Assembly: GCA_903928275.1 (NCBI GenBank) | Contig: CAIYQJ010000265.1 | Span: forward strand, 1 to 19,465 | Source: an uncultured Chloroflexota bacterium | Lineage (GTDB): Bacteria > Chloroflexota > Limnocylindria > Limnocylindrales > CSP1-4 | Direction: 5' to 3' | DNA: 19,465 bases | Part shown: positions 7,154 through 13,858 of the stretch, in pieces | How positions within the stretch are numbered: position 1 is the first letter of the stretch | Layout: the number at the start of each line of letters is the position of its first letter | Translations under genes and position numbers: made by a program | Notes under the pieces: generated by a model | The model's database searches: none | What the model saw: only the letters and a program-made list of their open reading frames with translations | Told to the model about the DNA's origin: nothing

Positions 7154-7159
7154 TACGCT
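7154..7159 (+). promoter_or_regulatory. Candidate -10 (TACGCT) for a leaderless glycosyltransferase gene
   Basis: TACGCT ends 6 nt before the ATG at 7166, the spacing expected if transcription begins at the start codon. No convincing -35 is visible. Unlike the other candidates in this window it is not preceded by GG. Confidence 0.35.
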
Positions 7160-7165
7160 TCAAGG

Positions 7166-7942
7166 ATGCAGCTGAGCTTCAGCACCGGGTCGCGGCCGCG
7201 CGTCGTCGTGGTCATGCCCGCCTACAACGCCGCCCGCACGCTCGCACGGACGTACGCCGACATCCCGCGCGACGTCGTGGACCACGTGATCCTCGTCGAC
7301 GACCTCTCGGCCGACGAGACGATCGATGTCGCCCGGCGCCTGGACCTCCACGTGGTCGCCCACCGCCAGAACCGGGGCTACGGCGGCAACCAGAAGACCT
7401 GCTACGACACCGCGCTCGCCGAGGGCGCGGACGTCGTCGTCATGCTCCATCCCGACTACCAGTACGACGCCACGCGGATCCCCGCGCTCATCGCGCCGAT
7501 CCTGGCGGGCGAGCGGGATCTCATGCTGGGCAGCCGATTCCTCGGCGACCCCCTCGCGGGCGGGATGCCGCGCTGGAAGCACGCCTCCAACCGCTTCCTC
7601 ACCGAGGTCGAGAACGCCGCCTTCGGCCTCCGGCTGTCCGAGTACCACACCGGTTTCCGCGCCTACAGCCGGCACTTCCTCGAGACGATCCATTACGAGC
7701 TCAACAGCGACGACTTCGTCTTCGACCAGGAGCTCGTCGCGCAGGCGGTGGCGTGCGGCTTCCGGCGGCGGATCGGCGAGATCCCCGTCCCCACGCGCTA
7801 CTTCGCCGAGGCGAGCTCCGTCGGCTTCCGACGGAGCGTCGTGTACGGCCTGTCCACTCTCGGGGTCGTGGCGCGCTACCTGTTCGACCGTCTCGGCCTC
7901 GTGCGGTCGGTGCGGCTCCGCCCCCGGCCTGGAGCCCGGTGA
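7166..7942 (+). CDS. Glycosyltransferase family 2 (dolichyl-phosphate-mannose-synthase-like)
   Basis: A 258-residue cytoplasmic-face GT2 enzyme that would move a sugar from a nucleotide donor to a polyprenyl phosphate or similar acceptor. The GT-A fold is clear: VVVVMPAYNAARTL at 13-26, the nucleotide-binding VDDLSADET at 44-52 with D45/D46, NRGYGGNQKTCYDTAL at 69-84, the metal-site region MLHPDYQYD at 93-101, and LGSRFLGDP at 121-129. There is no membrane anchor. The frame is open upstream to 7004, but that region lies opposite the molybdopterin gene; ATG 7166 starts just before the conserved core and 6 nt after a -10-like hexamer. The stop overlaps the next gene's GTG by 4 bp, so the two are translationally coupled. 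Donor and acceptor are unknown. Confidence 0.9.
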   Translation: MQLSFSTGSRPRVVVVMPAYNAARTLARTYADIPRDVVDHVILVDDLSADETIDVARRLDLHVVAHRQNRGYGGNQKTCYDTALAEGADVVVMLHPDYQYDATRIPALIAPILAGERDLMLGSRFLGDPLAGGMPRWKHASNRFLTEVENAAFGLRLSEYHTGFRAYSRHFLETIHYELNSDDFVFDQELVAQAVACGFRRRIGEIPVPTRYFAEASSVGFRRSVVYGLSTLGVVARYLFDRLGLVRSVRLRPRPGAR

Positions 7943-9078
7943 CAGCACCGTCCGTCCCGCCGGATCCGTCGGGGTCGGACGACGCGTCCACGCCCGCCGG
8001 GACGCCCGCGCCCGTCGAGCCGGCTGCGCCCGCTGCCCCCGCTGCGCCCGACGCGCAGGCGACGCCCGTCGCGCCTGCGCGCCGCGGGTCCCGCACCCCG
8101 TTCCTCCTGCGGACCGGCGTCGGCCTGGGGATCTCGCTCGTCGCGCTCTTCCTCGTCTTCCGGACGGTGGACCTCGGCGCGGCCCTGGCGATCCTCCGGA
8201 CCGCGTCGCCCGCGTGGATCGCGGTCATGGCGGTCGCGATCTTCGCCGACATCGGCGTCCGCGCACTCCGATGGCGCGTGATCCTCGCGCCGGTCGCGCG
8301 GGTGCGATACCTGCGGACCGTCCAGTACCTGACGATCGGGTACGCGGCGAACAACGTCCTGCCCGCGCGTCTCGGCGAGCTCGTCCGGGCACACTACGTG
8401 GGCGATCGCGAGGGCGTGAGCCGCTCGACGGCGCTCGGCACGATCGTCGTGGAGCGCGTCATCGACTTCACCGTCCTCGTGGCCCTGGCCGCCGGCGCGC
8501 TCGTCATCCTCGGGATCCGTGGGGACCTGAGCTTCGCGGTCACCGTCGGCGTCGTCGTCGCCGCTGCGCTCGTGGCGGGGCTCGTGGGCGCCCTCGTCGG
8601 CCACCGCCTTCCCGGGTTCGACCGCGCCAGGCGGGCGGCCGAGCGCTACCCGCGCGTCCGGGCTCTTGCGGAGACGTTCCGCGCGGGGCTCGCCGTGGCC
8701 GGCCGACCGCGGACGATGCTCCCCGCGCTCGCGTTGACCCTCGTCGCCTGGACGCTGACGACGATCACGTTCGCCGCCGGGGCCCAGGCGGTGGGGATCG
8801 AGCTCACCTGGAGCCAGGCGATCCTCCTCGCCGCGGGCGTCAACCTCGTGACAGCGATCCCGTCGGGGCCCGGCTTCGTGGGCACGTGGGAGCTCGCGGC
8901 CGTCCGGATCCTCGCGCTGTTCGGCGTGAGCAGCGACACGGCGTTCGCCTTCGCGCTCCTCGTCCACGTCTCCGGACTCGCGGCGACGACACTGATCGGC
9001 GCCGGCTCGTTCGTCCGGATCGGCTGGCTGCCGCGCGCACCGAAGGCCGCGCCGGGGGCCGTCGCCCAGGGCGACTGA
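7939..9078 (+). CDS. Flippase-like / lysylphosphatidylglycerol synthase TM-region (UPF0104) membrane protein
   Basis: A 379-residue multi-span membrane protein of the UPF0104/LPG_synthase_TM family, whose members resemble the flippase half of MprF. The first 55 residues are a Pro/Ala/acidic low-complexity tail. Hydrophobic helices begin at about residue 57 and recur to about residue 365, roughly eight in all. The family motif NNVLPARLGELVRAHYVG follows the third hydrophobic stretch, with VVERVIDFTVLVALA after it. The second half has the NLVTAIPSGPGFVGTWE motif. GTG 7939 overlaps the glycosyltransferase stop (GTGA), fixing the start. The pairing with a GT2 enzyme suggests translocation or modification of a lipid-linked sugar, but this is inference. 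A hairpin follows 25 nt after the stop. Confidence 0.88.
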   Translation: MTAPSVPPDPSGSDDASTPAGTPAPVEPAAPAAPAAPDAQATPVAPARRGSRTPFLLRTGVGLGISLVALFLVFRTVDLGAALAILRTASPAWIAVMAVAIFADIGVRALRWRVILAPVARVRYLRTVQYLTIGYAANNVLPARLGELVRAHYVGDREGVSRSTALGTIVVERVIDFTVLVALAAGALVILGIRGDLSFAVTVGVVVAAALVAGLVGALVGHRLPGFDRARRAAERYPRVRALAETFRAGLAVAGRPRTMLPALALTLVAWTLTTITFAAGAQAVGIELTWSQAILLAAGVNLVTAIPSGPGFVGTWELAAVRILALFGVSSDTAFAFALLVHVSGLAATTLIGAGSFVRIGWLPRAPKAAPGAVAQGD

Positions 9079-9103
9079 CCGGTCCAGGGCGCCGTGCAGT
9101 CGT

Positions 9104-9133
9104 CACCCGGCTCCGCACGGGGAGCCGTGGGTG
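9104..9133. terminator. Hairpin between convergent genes, possible bidirectional terminator
   Basis: CGGCTCC (9108-9114) pairs perfectly with GGAGCCG (9121-9127) around a 6-nt loop, and the outer CACCC/GGGTG arms extend it past a small bulge. It lies between the flippase-like gene and the stop codon of the convergent LLM gene. No T-tract follows on either strand, so intrinsic termination would be of the GC-hairpin type. Confidence 0.42.
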
Positions 9134-10081
9134 CTACCTGGACTCCACCATCGGCTTGACCTCGCCGATGAGCCGCTCGAGCGTCTCGCTGTCGTAGGGC
9201 GCGGGCATCTCCACGATGAGCGTGGAGAACCCGGCGTCCACGCGGCTCCGGATGGTCTCCGCGATCGACGCCGGCGTCCCCAGCCAGAGGGTGTCCGGTC
9301 CGTCCCAGTCCGCCTCGGGCGTGCGGTTGTACGCCATCTGCTCGGCCCAGACCCGGCGCGCCTCGACCTCCGTGTCGCGGATGACGACCTTGCAGCCCAC
9401 GGTGCGCTCGATCTCGCGCTCGTCGCGACCGACATCCGCGCAGTGCGCCCGGATGACGGCGTCCTTCCGGCGGAGCGTGTCGGGATCGCCGAAGACGTTC
9501 GACATGTCGGCGTACTTCGCCACCGTCCGGAGGGTCTTCTTCTCACCGCCGCCGCCGATCATGATCGGGAGCCGCGCCTGGATCGGTCGGGGTACCCCGA
9601 CGAGGGCCTCCGTCCGGTAGGCGGGCCCGACGTGCGTCACCTCCTCGCCGTCGAGCACGGCGCGGATGATCCCGACCGACTCGTCGAGGCGGTTCAGCCG
9701 CTCGCCGTCGCCCGACCCGAAGTCGATCCCGTGCGCGGTGTGCTCCAGCTCGAACCAGGCCCCGCCCAGGCCGAGGATGGCCCGGCCTCCGCTCACGTGG
9801 TCGAGGGTCGTCGCGAGCTTGGCGACGAGGGTGGGGTTGCGGAACGTGTTCGCTCCCACCAGCAGGCCGAGGCGGACCCGCTCGGTCGCCTCCGCCCACG
9901 CGTTGAGCAGGGACCAGCCCTCGAGGATCGGCTGGTACGGGTCGCCGTAGATCGCGTAGAGGTGGTCCCACGTCCAGAGGTGCTCGTAGCCGAGGCGGTC
10001 GACCCGCCGCGCCGCGTCGCGCATCTCCGGGTAGCCGGCGGCCTGGCTCCAGAGGAGGATCCCGAGCTTCAGGGTGGACAC
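9134..10081 (-). CDS. LLM-class F420-dependent oxidoreductase
   Basis: A 315-residue TIM-barrel flavin/F420 oxidoreductase of the luciferase-like monooxygenase superfamily. Typical segments are LKLGILLWSQAAGYPEMRDAA at the N-terminus, LGYEHLWTWDHLYAIYGDPYQPILEGWSLLNAWAEATERVRLG at about 30-72, VGANTFRNPTLVAKLATTLDHVSGGRAILGLGGAWFELEHTAHG at about 75-118, and RLPIMIGGGGEKKTLRTVAKYADMSNV at about 169-195. These match the branch annotated as F420-dependent, though the cofactor cannot be proved from sequence alone, and the substrate is unknown. GTG 10081 has GAGG 7 nt upstream. A GGTAGAAT element about 30 nt upstream is a likely -10, giving a short leader, unlike several leaderless neighbours. 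Confidence 0.9.
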   Translation of the reverse strand: MSTLKLGILLWSQAAGYPEMRDAARRVDRLGYEHLWTWDHLYAIYGDPYQPILEGWSLLNAWAEATERVRLGLLVGANTFRNPTLVAKLATTLDHVSGGRAILGLGGAWFELEHTAHGIDFGSGDGERLNRLDESVGIIRAVLDGEEVTHVGPAYRTEALVGVPRPIQARLPIMIGGGGEKKTLRTVAKYADMSNVFGDPDTLRRKDAVIRAHCADVGRDEREIERTVGCKVVIRDTEVEARRVWAEQMAYNRTPEADWDGPDTLWLGTPASIAETIRSRVDAGFSTLIVEMPAPYDSETLERLIGEVKPMVESR

Positions 10082-10111
10082 GGCGGACCTCGATGCGGGG
10101 GCGAGGGCCCG

Positions 10112-10117
10112 ATTCTA
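10112..10117 (-). promoter_or_regulatory. -10 element (GG-TAGAAT) of the LLM oxidoreductase gene
   Basis: TAGAAT matches 5 of 6 consensus -10 bases and is preceded by GG. It lies 30 nt upstream of the GTG start on the minus strand, with a Shine-Dalgarno in the leader. A near-identical GGTAGAAC precedes the peroxiredoxin gene. Confidence 0.5.
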
Positions 10118-10188
10118 CCCGTCATGAACTTCGACCGGCCTCACGCAGCCCGGCAGGCCGGCGACCCCGCAGCCTTCCGCCGTGCCCG

Positions 10189-10467
10189 TCAGGTCGCGTC
10201 GAGCTCGCGGGAGATCGCGCGGAGGATGAACCGCGCCGCCTCGGCGCTCTTGCCGCCCAACCGGTCCTCCCCGCCGGGCTCGATCGCGACGCCCAGGTCC
10301 GCGATCATCGCGCCGACCACCGGCGTCTCCTCGAGCGCACCCGCCGCGAAGGCCGCCTCCAGGCCGGCGAGTGCCTCTCGCGCGTTCTCCACGGCGTGGC
10401 CCGGCGCATCCACGTGCGAGCGGAACTCCGCTCGGGCGGCGTCGGCGGCGGGACCGGAGCTCGCCAT
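10189..10467 (-). CDS. Small hypothetical protein coupled to the GNAT gene
   Basis: A 92-residue soluble protein I do not recognise. It is predicted to be mostly alpha-helical and alanine-rich. The first helix spans about residues 6-38, followed by ALEETPVVGAMIADLGVAIEPGGEDRLGG and a basic C-terminal helix (SAEAARFILRAISREL). There is no signal peptide, Cys or membrane segment. Its ATG begins 2 nt after the GNAT stop codon on the same strand, so it is probably translated by re-initiation after the acetyltransferase. No good ribosome-binding site of its own is seen. It could be a partner of the acetyltransferase, but nothing in the sequence proves that. A frame extending further upstream would overlap GNAT and is not supported. 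Confidence 0.55.
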   Translation of the reverse strand: MASSGPAADAARAEFRSHVDAPGHAVENAREALAGLEAAFAAGALEETPVVGAMIADLGVAIEPGGEDRLGGKSAEAARFILRAISRELDAT

Positions 10468-10469
10468 CG

Positions 10470-11144
10470 TCAGCGCCGGGGCTGGTCGCCGGCCGGGCCG
10501 GCTCCGGGACCGGCGCCCACCGCGGCCCCCGCCGCGATCGAAAGCGCCCGGTTGTCGGCGGGCTCGCGGTCGATCGAGCGCATCCGCCGAAGCGTCCGCC
10601 ACTCGTCCGCGAGGATGCCCATCTCGTGCTCGTCCCAGAATCGGCCGTCGCGCCGGATCGCCTGGCGGAGCGTCCCCTCGATGACGAAGCCGGACTTCCG
10701 GTACGACGCGATCGCGCGCTCGTTGTAGGAGAAGACGGACAGGCCGACCCGGTGGAGCCCGAGTCGTTCGAACGCGTGCTCGAGCATGAGGTCGGTCGCC
10801 TCCGTGCCGTACCCGCGCCCCCACGCGTCGTGCTCGCCGATCGTGATGTGGTAGAGCGCGGAGCCGTTGTCGCCGTCGAAGTGGCTGAACGCGCACGTCC
10901 CGATGAGGCGACCCGTGGCCTGCACGTGGATCGCGAGCGACAGCGTGTCCGGCCCAACGACCCGGGCCGAGAAGAAGCGCTCGATCTCGTCACGCCGCAT
11001 GACGCCCGACTCGTGGCGATTCAGTCGCGCGATCTCGGGGTCCGAGTACCAGCGCTGGAAGGCGGCGAGGTTCGAGGGCACATGGCGGAGCAGGACGACC
11101 AGCTCACCCTCGAGCCGCTCGGGGAGCCACGATCGAGGCTGCAT
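10470..11144 (-). CDS. GNAT-family N-acetyltransferase (RimJ/RimL-like)
   Basis: A 224-residue GNAT enzyme that would transfer acetyl from acetyl-CoA to an amine or protein N-terminus. The layout is that of the RimJ/RimL branch: the N-terminal VVLLRHVPSNLAAFQRWYSDPEIARL, the strand GRLIGTCAFSHFD at 78-90, and the CoA pyrophosphate loop WGRGYGTEATDLML at 108-121. The LGLHRVGLSVFSYNERAIASYRKSGFVIEGTLR segment (128-160) is the classic C-terminal motif. The last 35 residues are an Ala/Gly/Pro-rich extension outside the fold. The frame is open to 11198, but ATG 11144 starts at the family's N-terminus and has a -10-like TATACC 8 nt upstream with no Shine-Dalgarno. The substrate is unknown. Confidence 0.9.
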   Translation of the reverse strand: MQPRSWLPERLEGELVVLLRHVPSNLAAFQRWYSDPEIARLNRHESGVMRRDEIERFFSARVVGPDTLSLAIHVQATGRLIGTCAFSHFDGDNGSALYHITIGEHDAWGRGYGTEATDLMLEHAFERLGLHRVGLSVFSYNERAIASYRKSGFVIEGTLRQAIRRDGRFWDEHEMGILADEWRTLRRMRSIDREPADNRALSIAAGAAVGAGPGAGPAGDQPRR

Positions 11145-11152
11145 GAAACCAC

Positions 11153-11158
11153 GGTATA
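11153..11158 (-). promoter_or_regulatory. Candidate -10 (GG-TATACC) for leaderless GNAT gene
   Basis: TATACC, preceded by GG, ends 8 nt before the ATG at 11144 on the minus strand. GGTATACC is also a perfect 8-bp palindrome, so it could act on both strands. No gene starts on the plus side here. Confidence 0.4.
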
Positions 11159-11201
11159 CCACCGCGCCTGCCGGGGTCGAGGCGCGAGATCGGCGCACGG
11201 T

Positions 11202-12044
11202 TCAGGAGCCCGACTCGACGGGCAGGTCGGGCCGGTCGGCCCACTCGGCCCACCCGCCGTCGAGCACCGCCACGTCGCGTCGGCCCATGAGCCGCAGGAC
11301 CCAGGCCAGCCGTGCCGCGCCCACCCCCGCCTCGTCATAGCAGACGATGCGGTCGCCGGTCGGGATCCTGCCGATCATCCGCGCGAGGGCGTCGGGCGAT
11401 CGGAGACGCGGCGTGCCGGGGGCGAGCGTCGACGACACCGGGAGGTTCACCGCTCCGGGGATCCGGCCGAGGCGTCGCGCCGACCCCTGCTCGCCCGCGA
11501 ACTCCGCCCTGGGACGAGTGTCCACGATCGACTGGCCGGGCGCGCCGAGCAGGTCGCGCAGCTCGCTCGCCGTCAGCCGTGATCGGAGGTCCGTCCGCGG
11601 CGTGAACGAGGTGGGCGCGTGGAGCGATGGCCGGCCGGTCGTCGGCCGCTCCTCGTCGAGCCAGGCGCGCCAGCCGCCGTCGAGGATCCGCACGGATTCG
11701 AACCCGTACGCGTGCAGCGTCCACCACGCCCGGCCGGCGTACAGGCCCGTCATGTCGTCGTACAGGACCACCGTCGTGCCGTCCCCGACCCCGGCGTCGC
11801 CGAAGGCGGCTGCGACCCGGTCGGCGCTCGCGAGGAGCGGCACGCCGGTCCGCGCGTCGCGCGTCACGAGGTGCGCGGACCAGTCGAGCCACGTGGACCC
11901 CGGGACGTGGTTCTCCGCGTGCAGGCGCGCGGCCGTGCCGTCGGGCCTCCATCGGAGGTCGACGACGCACAGCCCTTCGCTCCCGAGGTTCTCCTCGAGC
12001 CAGGCGGTCGTCGCGAGGAGCTCCGGACGGGGGAACGCGTTCAT
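11202..12044 (-). CDS. Two-domain rhodanese-like (sulfurtransferase-family) protein lacking the catalytic Cys
   Basis: A 280-residue tandem rhodanese protein of the usual thiosulfate/3-mercaptopyruvate sulfurtransferase length. Both domains have the CH2 motifs: HVPGSTWLDW early in domain 1, GRIPGAVNLPVSS in domain 2, and LDGGWRAW / LDGGWAEW at each domain end. Active family members carry the persulfide Cys in a YC-x-x-G loop in domain 2. Here both loops read Tyr-Asp: VVLYDDMTGLYAGRAWW with D96 and IVCYDEAGVGAARLAW with D237. The only cysteines are C26 and C235, the latter two residues before the expected position. It may be an inactive sulfur-carrier partner or regulator, or may use C235. ATG 12044 is preferred over 12056 because the latter ATG lies inside the -10 box. 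Divergent from the aminotransferase. Confidence 0.87.
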   Translation of the reverse strand: MNAFPRPELLATTAWLEENLGSEGLCVVDLRWRPDGTAARLHAENHVPGSTWLDWSAHLVTRDARTGVPLLASADRVAAAFGDAGVGDGTTVVLYDDMTGLYAGRAWWTLHAYGFESVRILDGGWRAWLDEERPTTGRPSLHAPTSFTPRTDLRSRLTASELRDLLGAPGQSIVDTRPRAEFAGEQGSARRLGRIPGAVNLPVSSTLAPGTPRLRSPDALARMIGRIPTGDRIVCYDEAGVGAARLAWVLRLMGRRDVAVLDGGWAEWADRPDLPVESGS

Positions 12045-12050
12045 CGCCGG

Positions 12051-12057
12051 TATCATA
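12051..12057. promoter_or_regulatory. Shared bidirectional -10 element TATCATA between two leaderless genes
   Basis: On the plus strand TATCAT (12051-12056) ends 8 nt before the aminotransferase GTG 12065. On the minus strand TATGAT (12057-12052) ends 7 nt before the rhodanese-like ATG 12044. Each matches 5 of 6 -10 consensus bases. The two start codons are only 20 bp apart and neither has a Shine-Dalgarno sequence. Confidence 0.6.
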
Positions 12058-12064
12058 CGGACCG

Positions 12065-13321
12065 GTGGTGACCCCCTTCCTCCCCGATCCCGACAGGGTC
12101 CGCGCGATCCGCTCCGAGCTGCCCGCGACCGCGGCCGGCATCTACATGAACGCCGGCACGTGCGGGCCCATCCCCGTGGCCGCCGCCCTCGCGATGGCGG
12201 AGGTGGCGGACCGCGAGCTCTCCGTGGGGCGCGCGCACCCCGACGCGTACGAGGAGCTGCTGGTCCGGATGGACGAGGCCCGCGCCGCGGTGGCCGCCGT
12301 CCTCGGGACCGGGGTGGATCGCGTCGCGCTCACCGGCTCCACGACCGAAGGGCTGTGCGCCGCCATCCTCGCGATCGACTGGCGCGCCGGCGACCGCGTC
12401 GTCACGACGCGTCACGAGCACCCGGGCCTGACGGCGCCGCTCGCGATGCTGCGCGACCGGCACGGCGTGGACCTCGACGCCATCGACATCGGCGACGGCG
12501 GGGACCACGAGAGGACGCTCGCGGCGGTGGAGCTGGCGATCTCGCGCGGCCCGCGCCTCGTCGCGTTGTCGCACGTCCTGTGGACCACCGGTGCGGTCCT
12601 TCCGGTCGCGCGGATCGTCGAGCTGGCCCACGCGGCCGGCGTCCCCGTCGTGCTCGACGGCGCCCAGGCGGCCGGCGCCATCCCGCTCGACGTGGATGCG
12701 ATCGGTGCCGAGTTCTACGCGGTCCCCGGCCAGAAGTGGCTGCTCGGGCCGGAGGGCACCGGGGCGCTCGCCGTCTCGGCCGCCGCCCTCGACTGGTCCG
12801 AGCCGGCCGTGGCCGGGTTCTTCAGCGCGGCGACGCCGTACGGTGTCGGCCGGGCGCACCTGTGGGCAGACGCGCGGCGGTTCGAGGTCGCCGGGTTCCA
12901 CAAGCCGTCGATCGTGGGACTCGGCCGCGCGATCGGCTGGCTGTCGATGTTCGTGGGCCTGCCGTGGGCCTACGCCCGGGCGGCGTCGCTGGCGGCACAG
13001 GCAGCCGCGATGCTGCGCGGGGTCCCCGGAGTCACGGTCGTCACCCCGCCGGAGGCTGGCGGCACGCTCGTCACGTTCCGGATCGGCGGATGGCCTGCGC
13101 CGACGGCCCTCGAGGAGCTGGGGCGGCGGATCTTCCTCGTGGCGCGGCCGATCCCCGGCCTTGGCGCGGTGCGCCTCTCGATCGGCTGGTGGAACACCGA
13201 CGACGAGGTCCGGCGCGTGGTGGACGCGGTGGCGGAGCTCGCCCGACACACCCCGGAGACGCTGCCGCGACGGCCCGCGATCACGGTGATCGATGCCGTC
13301 CGGGAGCTCGACGATCGCTGA
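12065..13321 (+). CDS. Class V aminotransferase (PLP-dependent, cysteine-desulfurase/isopenicillin-epimerase-like)
   Basis: A 418-residue fold-type I PLP enzyme. Visible residues are the N-terminal YMNAGTCGPIP (27-37), the phosphate/cofactor region LTGSTTEGLCAA (89-100), ring-stacking H119 in TRHEHPGL, D198 and Q201 in VVLDGAQAAG, and the Schiff-base Lys224 in VPGQKWLLGPEGTG. The Cys-containing mobile loop that marks true cysteine desulfurases is not evident, so the substrate could be another amino acid; desulfurase, epimerase and lyase roles all occur in this family. Start: two GTG codons at 12065 and 12068, both just downstream of the shared -10; the frame is open far upstream antisense to the rhodanese-like gene. 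The 3' end overlaps the next gene by 29 bp. Its divergent rhodanese-like partner hints at sulfur chemistry. Confidence 0.9.
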   Translation: MVTPFLPDPDRVRAIRSELPATAAGIYMNAGTCGPIPVAAALAMAEVADRELSVGRAHPDAYEELLVRMDEARAAVAAVLGTGVDRVALTGSTTEGLCAAILAIDWRAGDRVVTTRHEHPGLTAPLAMLRDRHGVDLDAIDIGDGGDHERTLAAVELAISRGPRLVALSHVLWTTGAVLPVARIVELAHAAGVPVVLDGAQAAGAIPLDVDAIGAEFYAVPGQKWLLGPEGTGALAVSAAALDWSEPAVAGFFSAATPYGVGRAHLWADARRFEVAGFHKPSIVGLGRAIGWLSMFVGLPWAYARAASLAAQAAAMLRGVPGVTVVTPPEAGGTLVTFRIGGWPAPTALEELGRRIFLVARPIPGLGAVRLSIGWWNTDDEVRRVVDAVAELARHTPETLPRRPAITVIDAVRELDDR

Positions 13322-13736
13322 GGCGCCGAGGTCCGGGGAACCGGCGGGGCGGCGCGAGCGCTCCTGGCTGCAGGTGCGGTGGTGGCAGTTCCGGCACGCG
13401 CCACGCCCCGTCGTCCGCGCCGTGGCGAGCTCCTCGATCGTCGCCGCGATGCTCGGCGTCCTCTACCTCGCCTACGACGTGGCCATCACGCGGGAGGTGC
13501 AGCTGCCCGGCGGCGACCTGCGCTCGCTCGCCGCCGTGGTCTTCGTCGCGCTCGTGCTGCTCATCGGCACCGTGGTGACGTACCTCATCGTCCCGCAGCC
13601 CACCGGCGCCGGCGGGCGTCCGCGCCGGAGCGCATGGAGCGGCGCCCTCGGCTTCTTCGCCGCCGTGCCGATCGCGTACGTGGCGCTCGTCCTCGCGTCG
13701 CAGGTCCTCAAGCCGCTCATCCTCGGGCTGGTCTGA
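13293..13736 (+). CDS. Small three-helix membrane protein of unknown function
   Basis: A 147-residue membrane protein with no family I recognise. A polar, basic N-terminus of about 40 residues is followed by hydrophobic segments at about 43-63, 78-101 and 115-137, with the short soluble loops TREVQLPGGDLRS and PQPTGAGGRPRRSA. There are no cysteines or obvious catalytic motifs. ATG 13293 lies inside the 3' end of the aminotransferase gene (29-bp overlap in another frame), so co-translation is likely; no better start with a ribosome-binding site appears downstream. A short perfect hairpin begins 10 nt after the stop and may end the operon. It may anchor or assist the aminotransferase, but this rests only on gene order. 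Confidence 0.72.
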   Translation: MPSGSSTIAEAPRSGEPAGRRERSWLQVRWWQFRHAPRPVVRAVASSSIVAAMLGVLYLAYDVAITREVQLPGGDLRSLAAVVFVALVLLIGTVVTYLIVPQPTGAGGRPRRSAWSGALGFFAAVPIAYVALVLASQVLKPLILGLV

Positions 13737-13745
13737 GGGAGGTCT

Positions 13746-13760
13746 CCGCGCGAAGCGCGG
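13746..13760 (+). terminator. CCGCGC-GAA-GCGCGG hairpin after the small membrane gene
   Basis: A perfect 6-bp GC stem with a GAA triloop starts 10 nt after the stop codon. No T-tract follows, so it would be a weak or factor-aided terminator. It separates the aminotransferase operon from the molybdate locus. Confidence 0.4.
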
Positions 13761-13840
13761 CGGGGCCGGGGCGCGCGGCACGCAGAGCGTCGGTGAGCGC
13801 CGAGCCCCACGGTATCTGGACATCCTGTCGGATTCCTGCT

Positions 13841-13858
13841 CTCATACCGCGGTATGAG
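13841..13858. promoter_or_regulatory. Perfect 18-bp palindrome spanning the start codon of the HTH-Mop regulator
   Basis: CTCATACCGCGGTATGAG reads the same on both strands, and the ATG at 13854-13856 lies in its right arm. As DNA it suits a dimeric HTH protein, most simply the regulator itself. As RNA it would fold into a 7-bp stem with a CGCG loop that hides the start codon. A GGTATCTG sequence at 13811-13818 may be part of the upstream promoter. Confidence 0.55.

Noticed and set aside
12053..13249. 398-codon minus-strand frame opposite the class V aminotransferase
   Set aside because: Shadow of the plus-strand gene; low-complexity, Arg/Asp/Gly-rich product with no motif.
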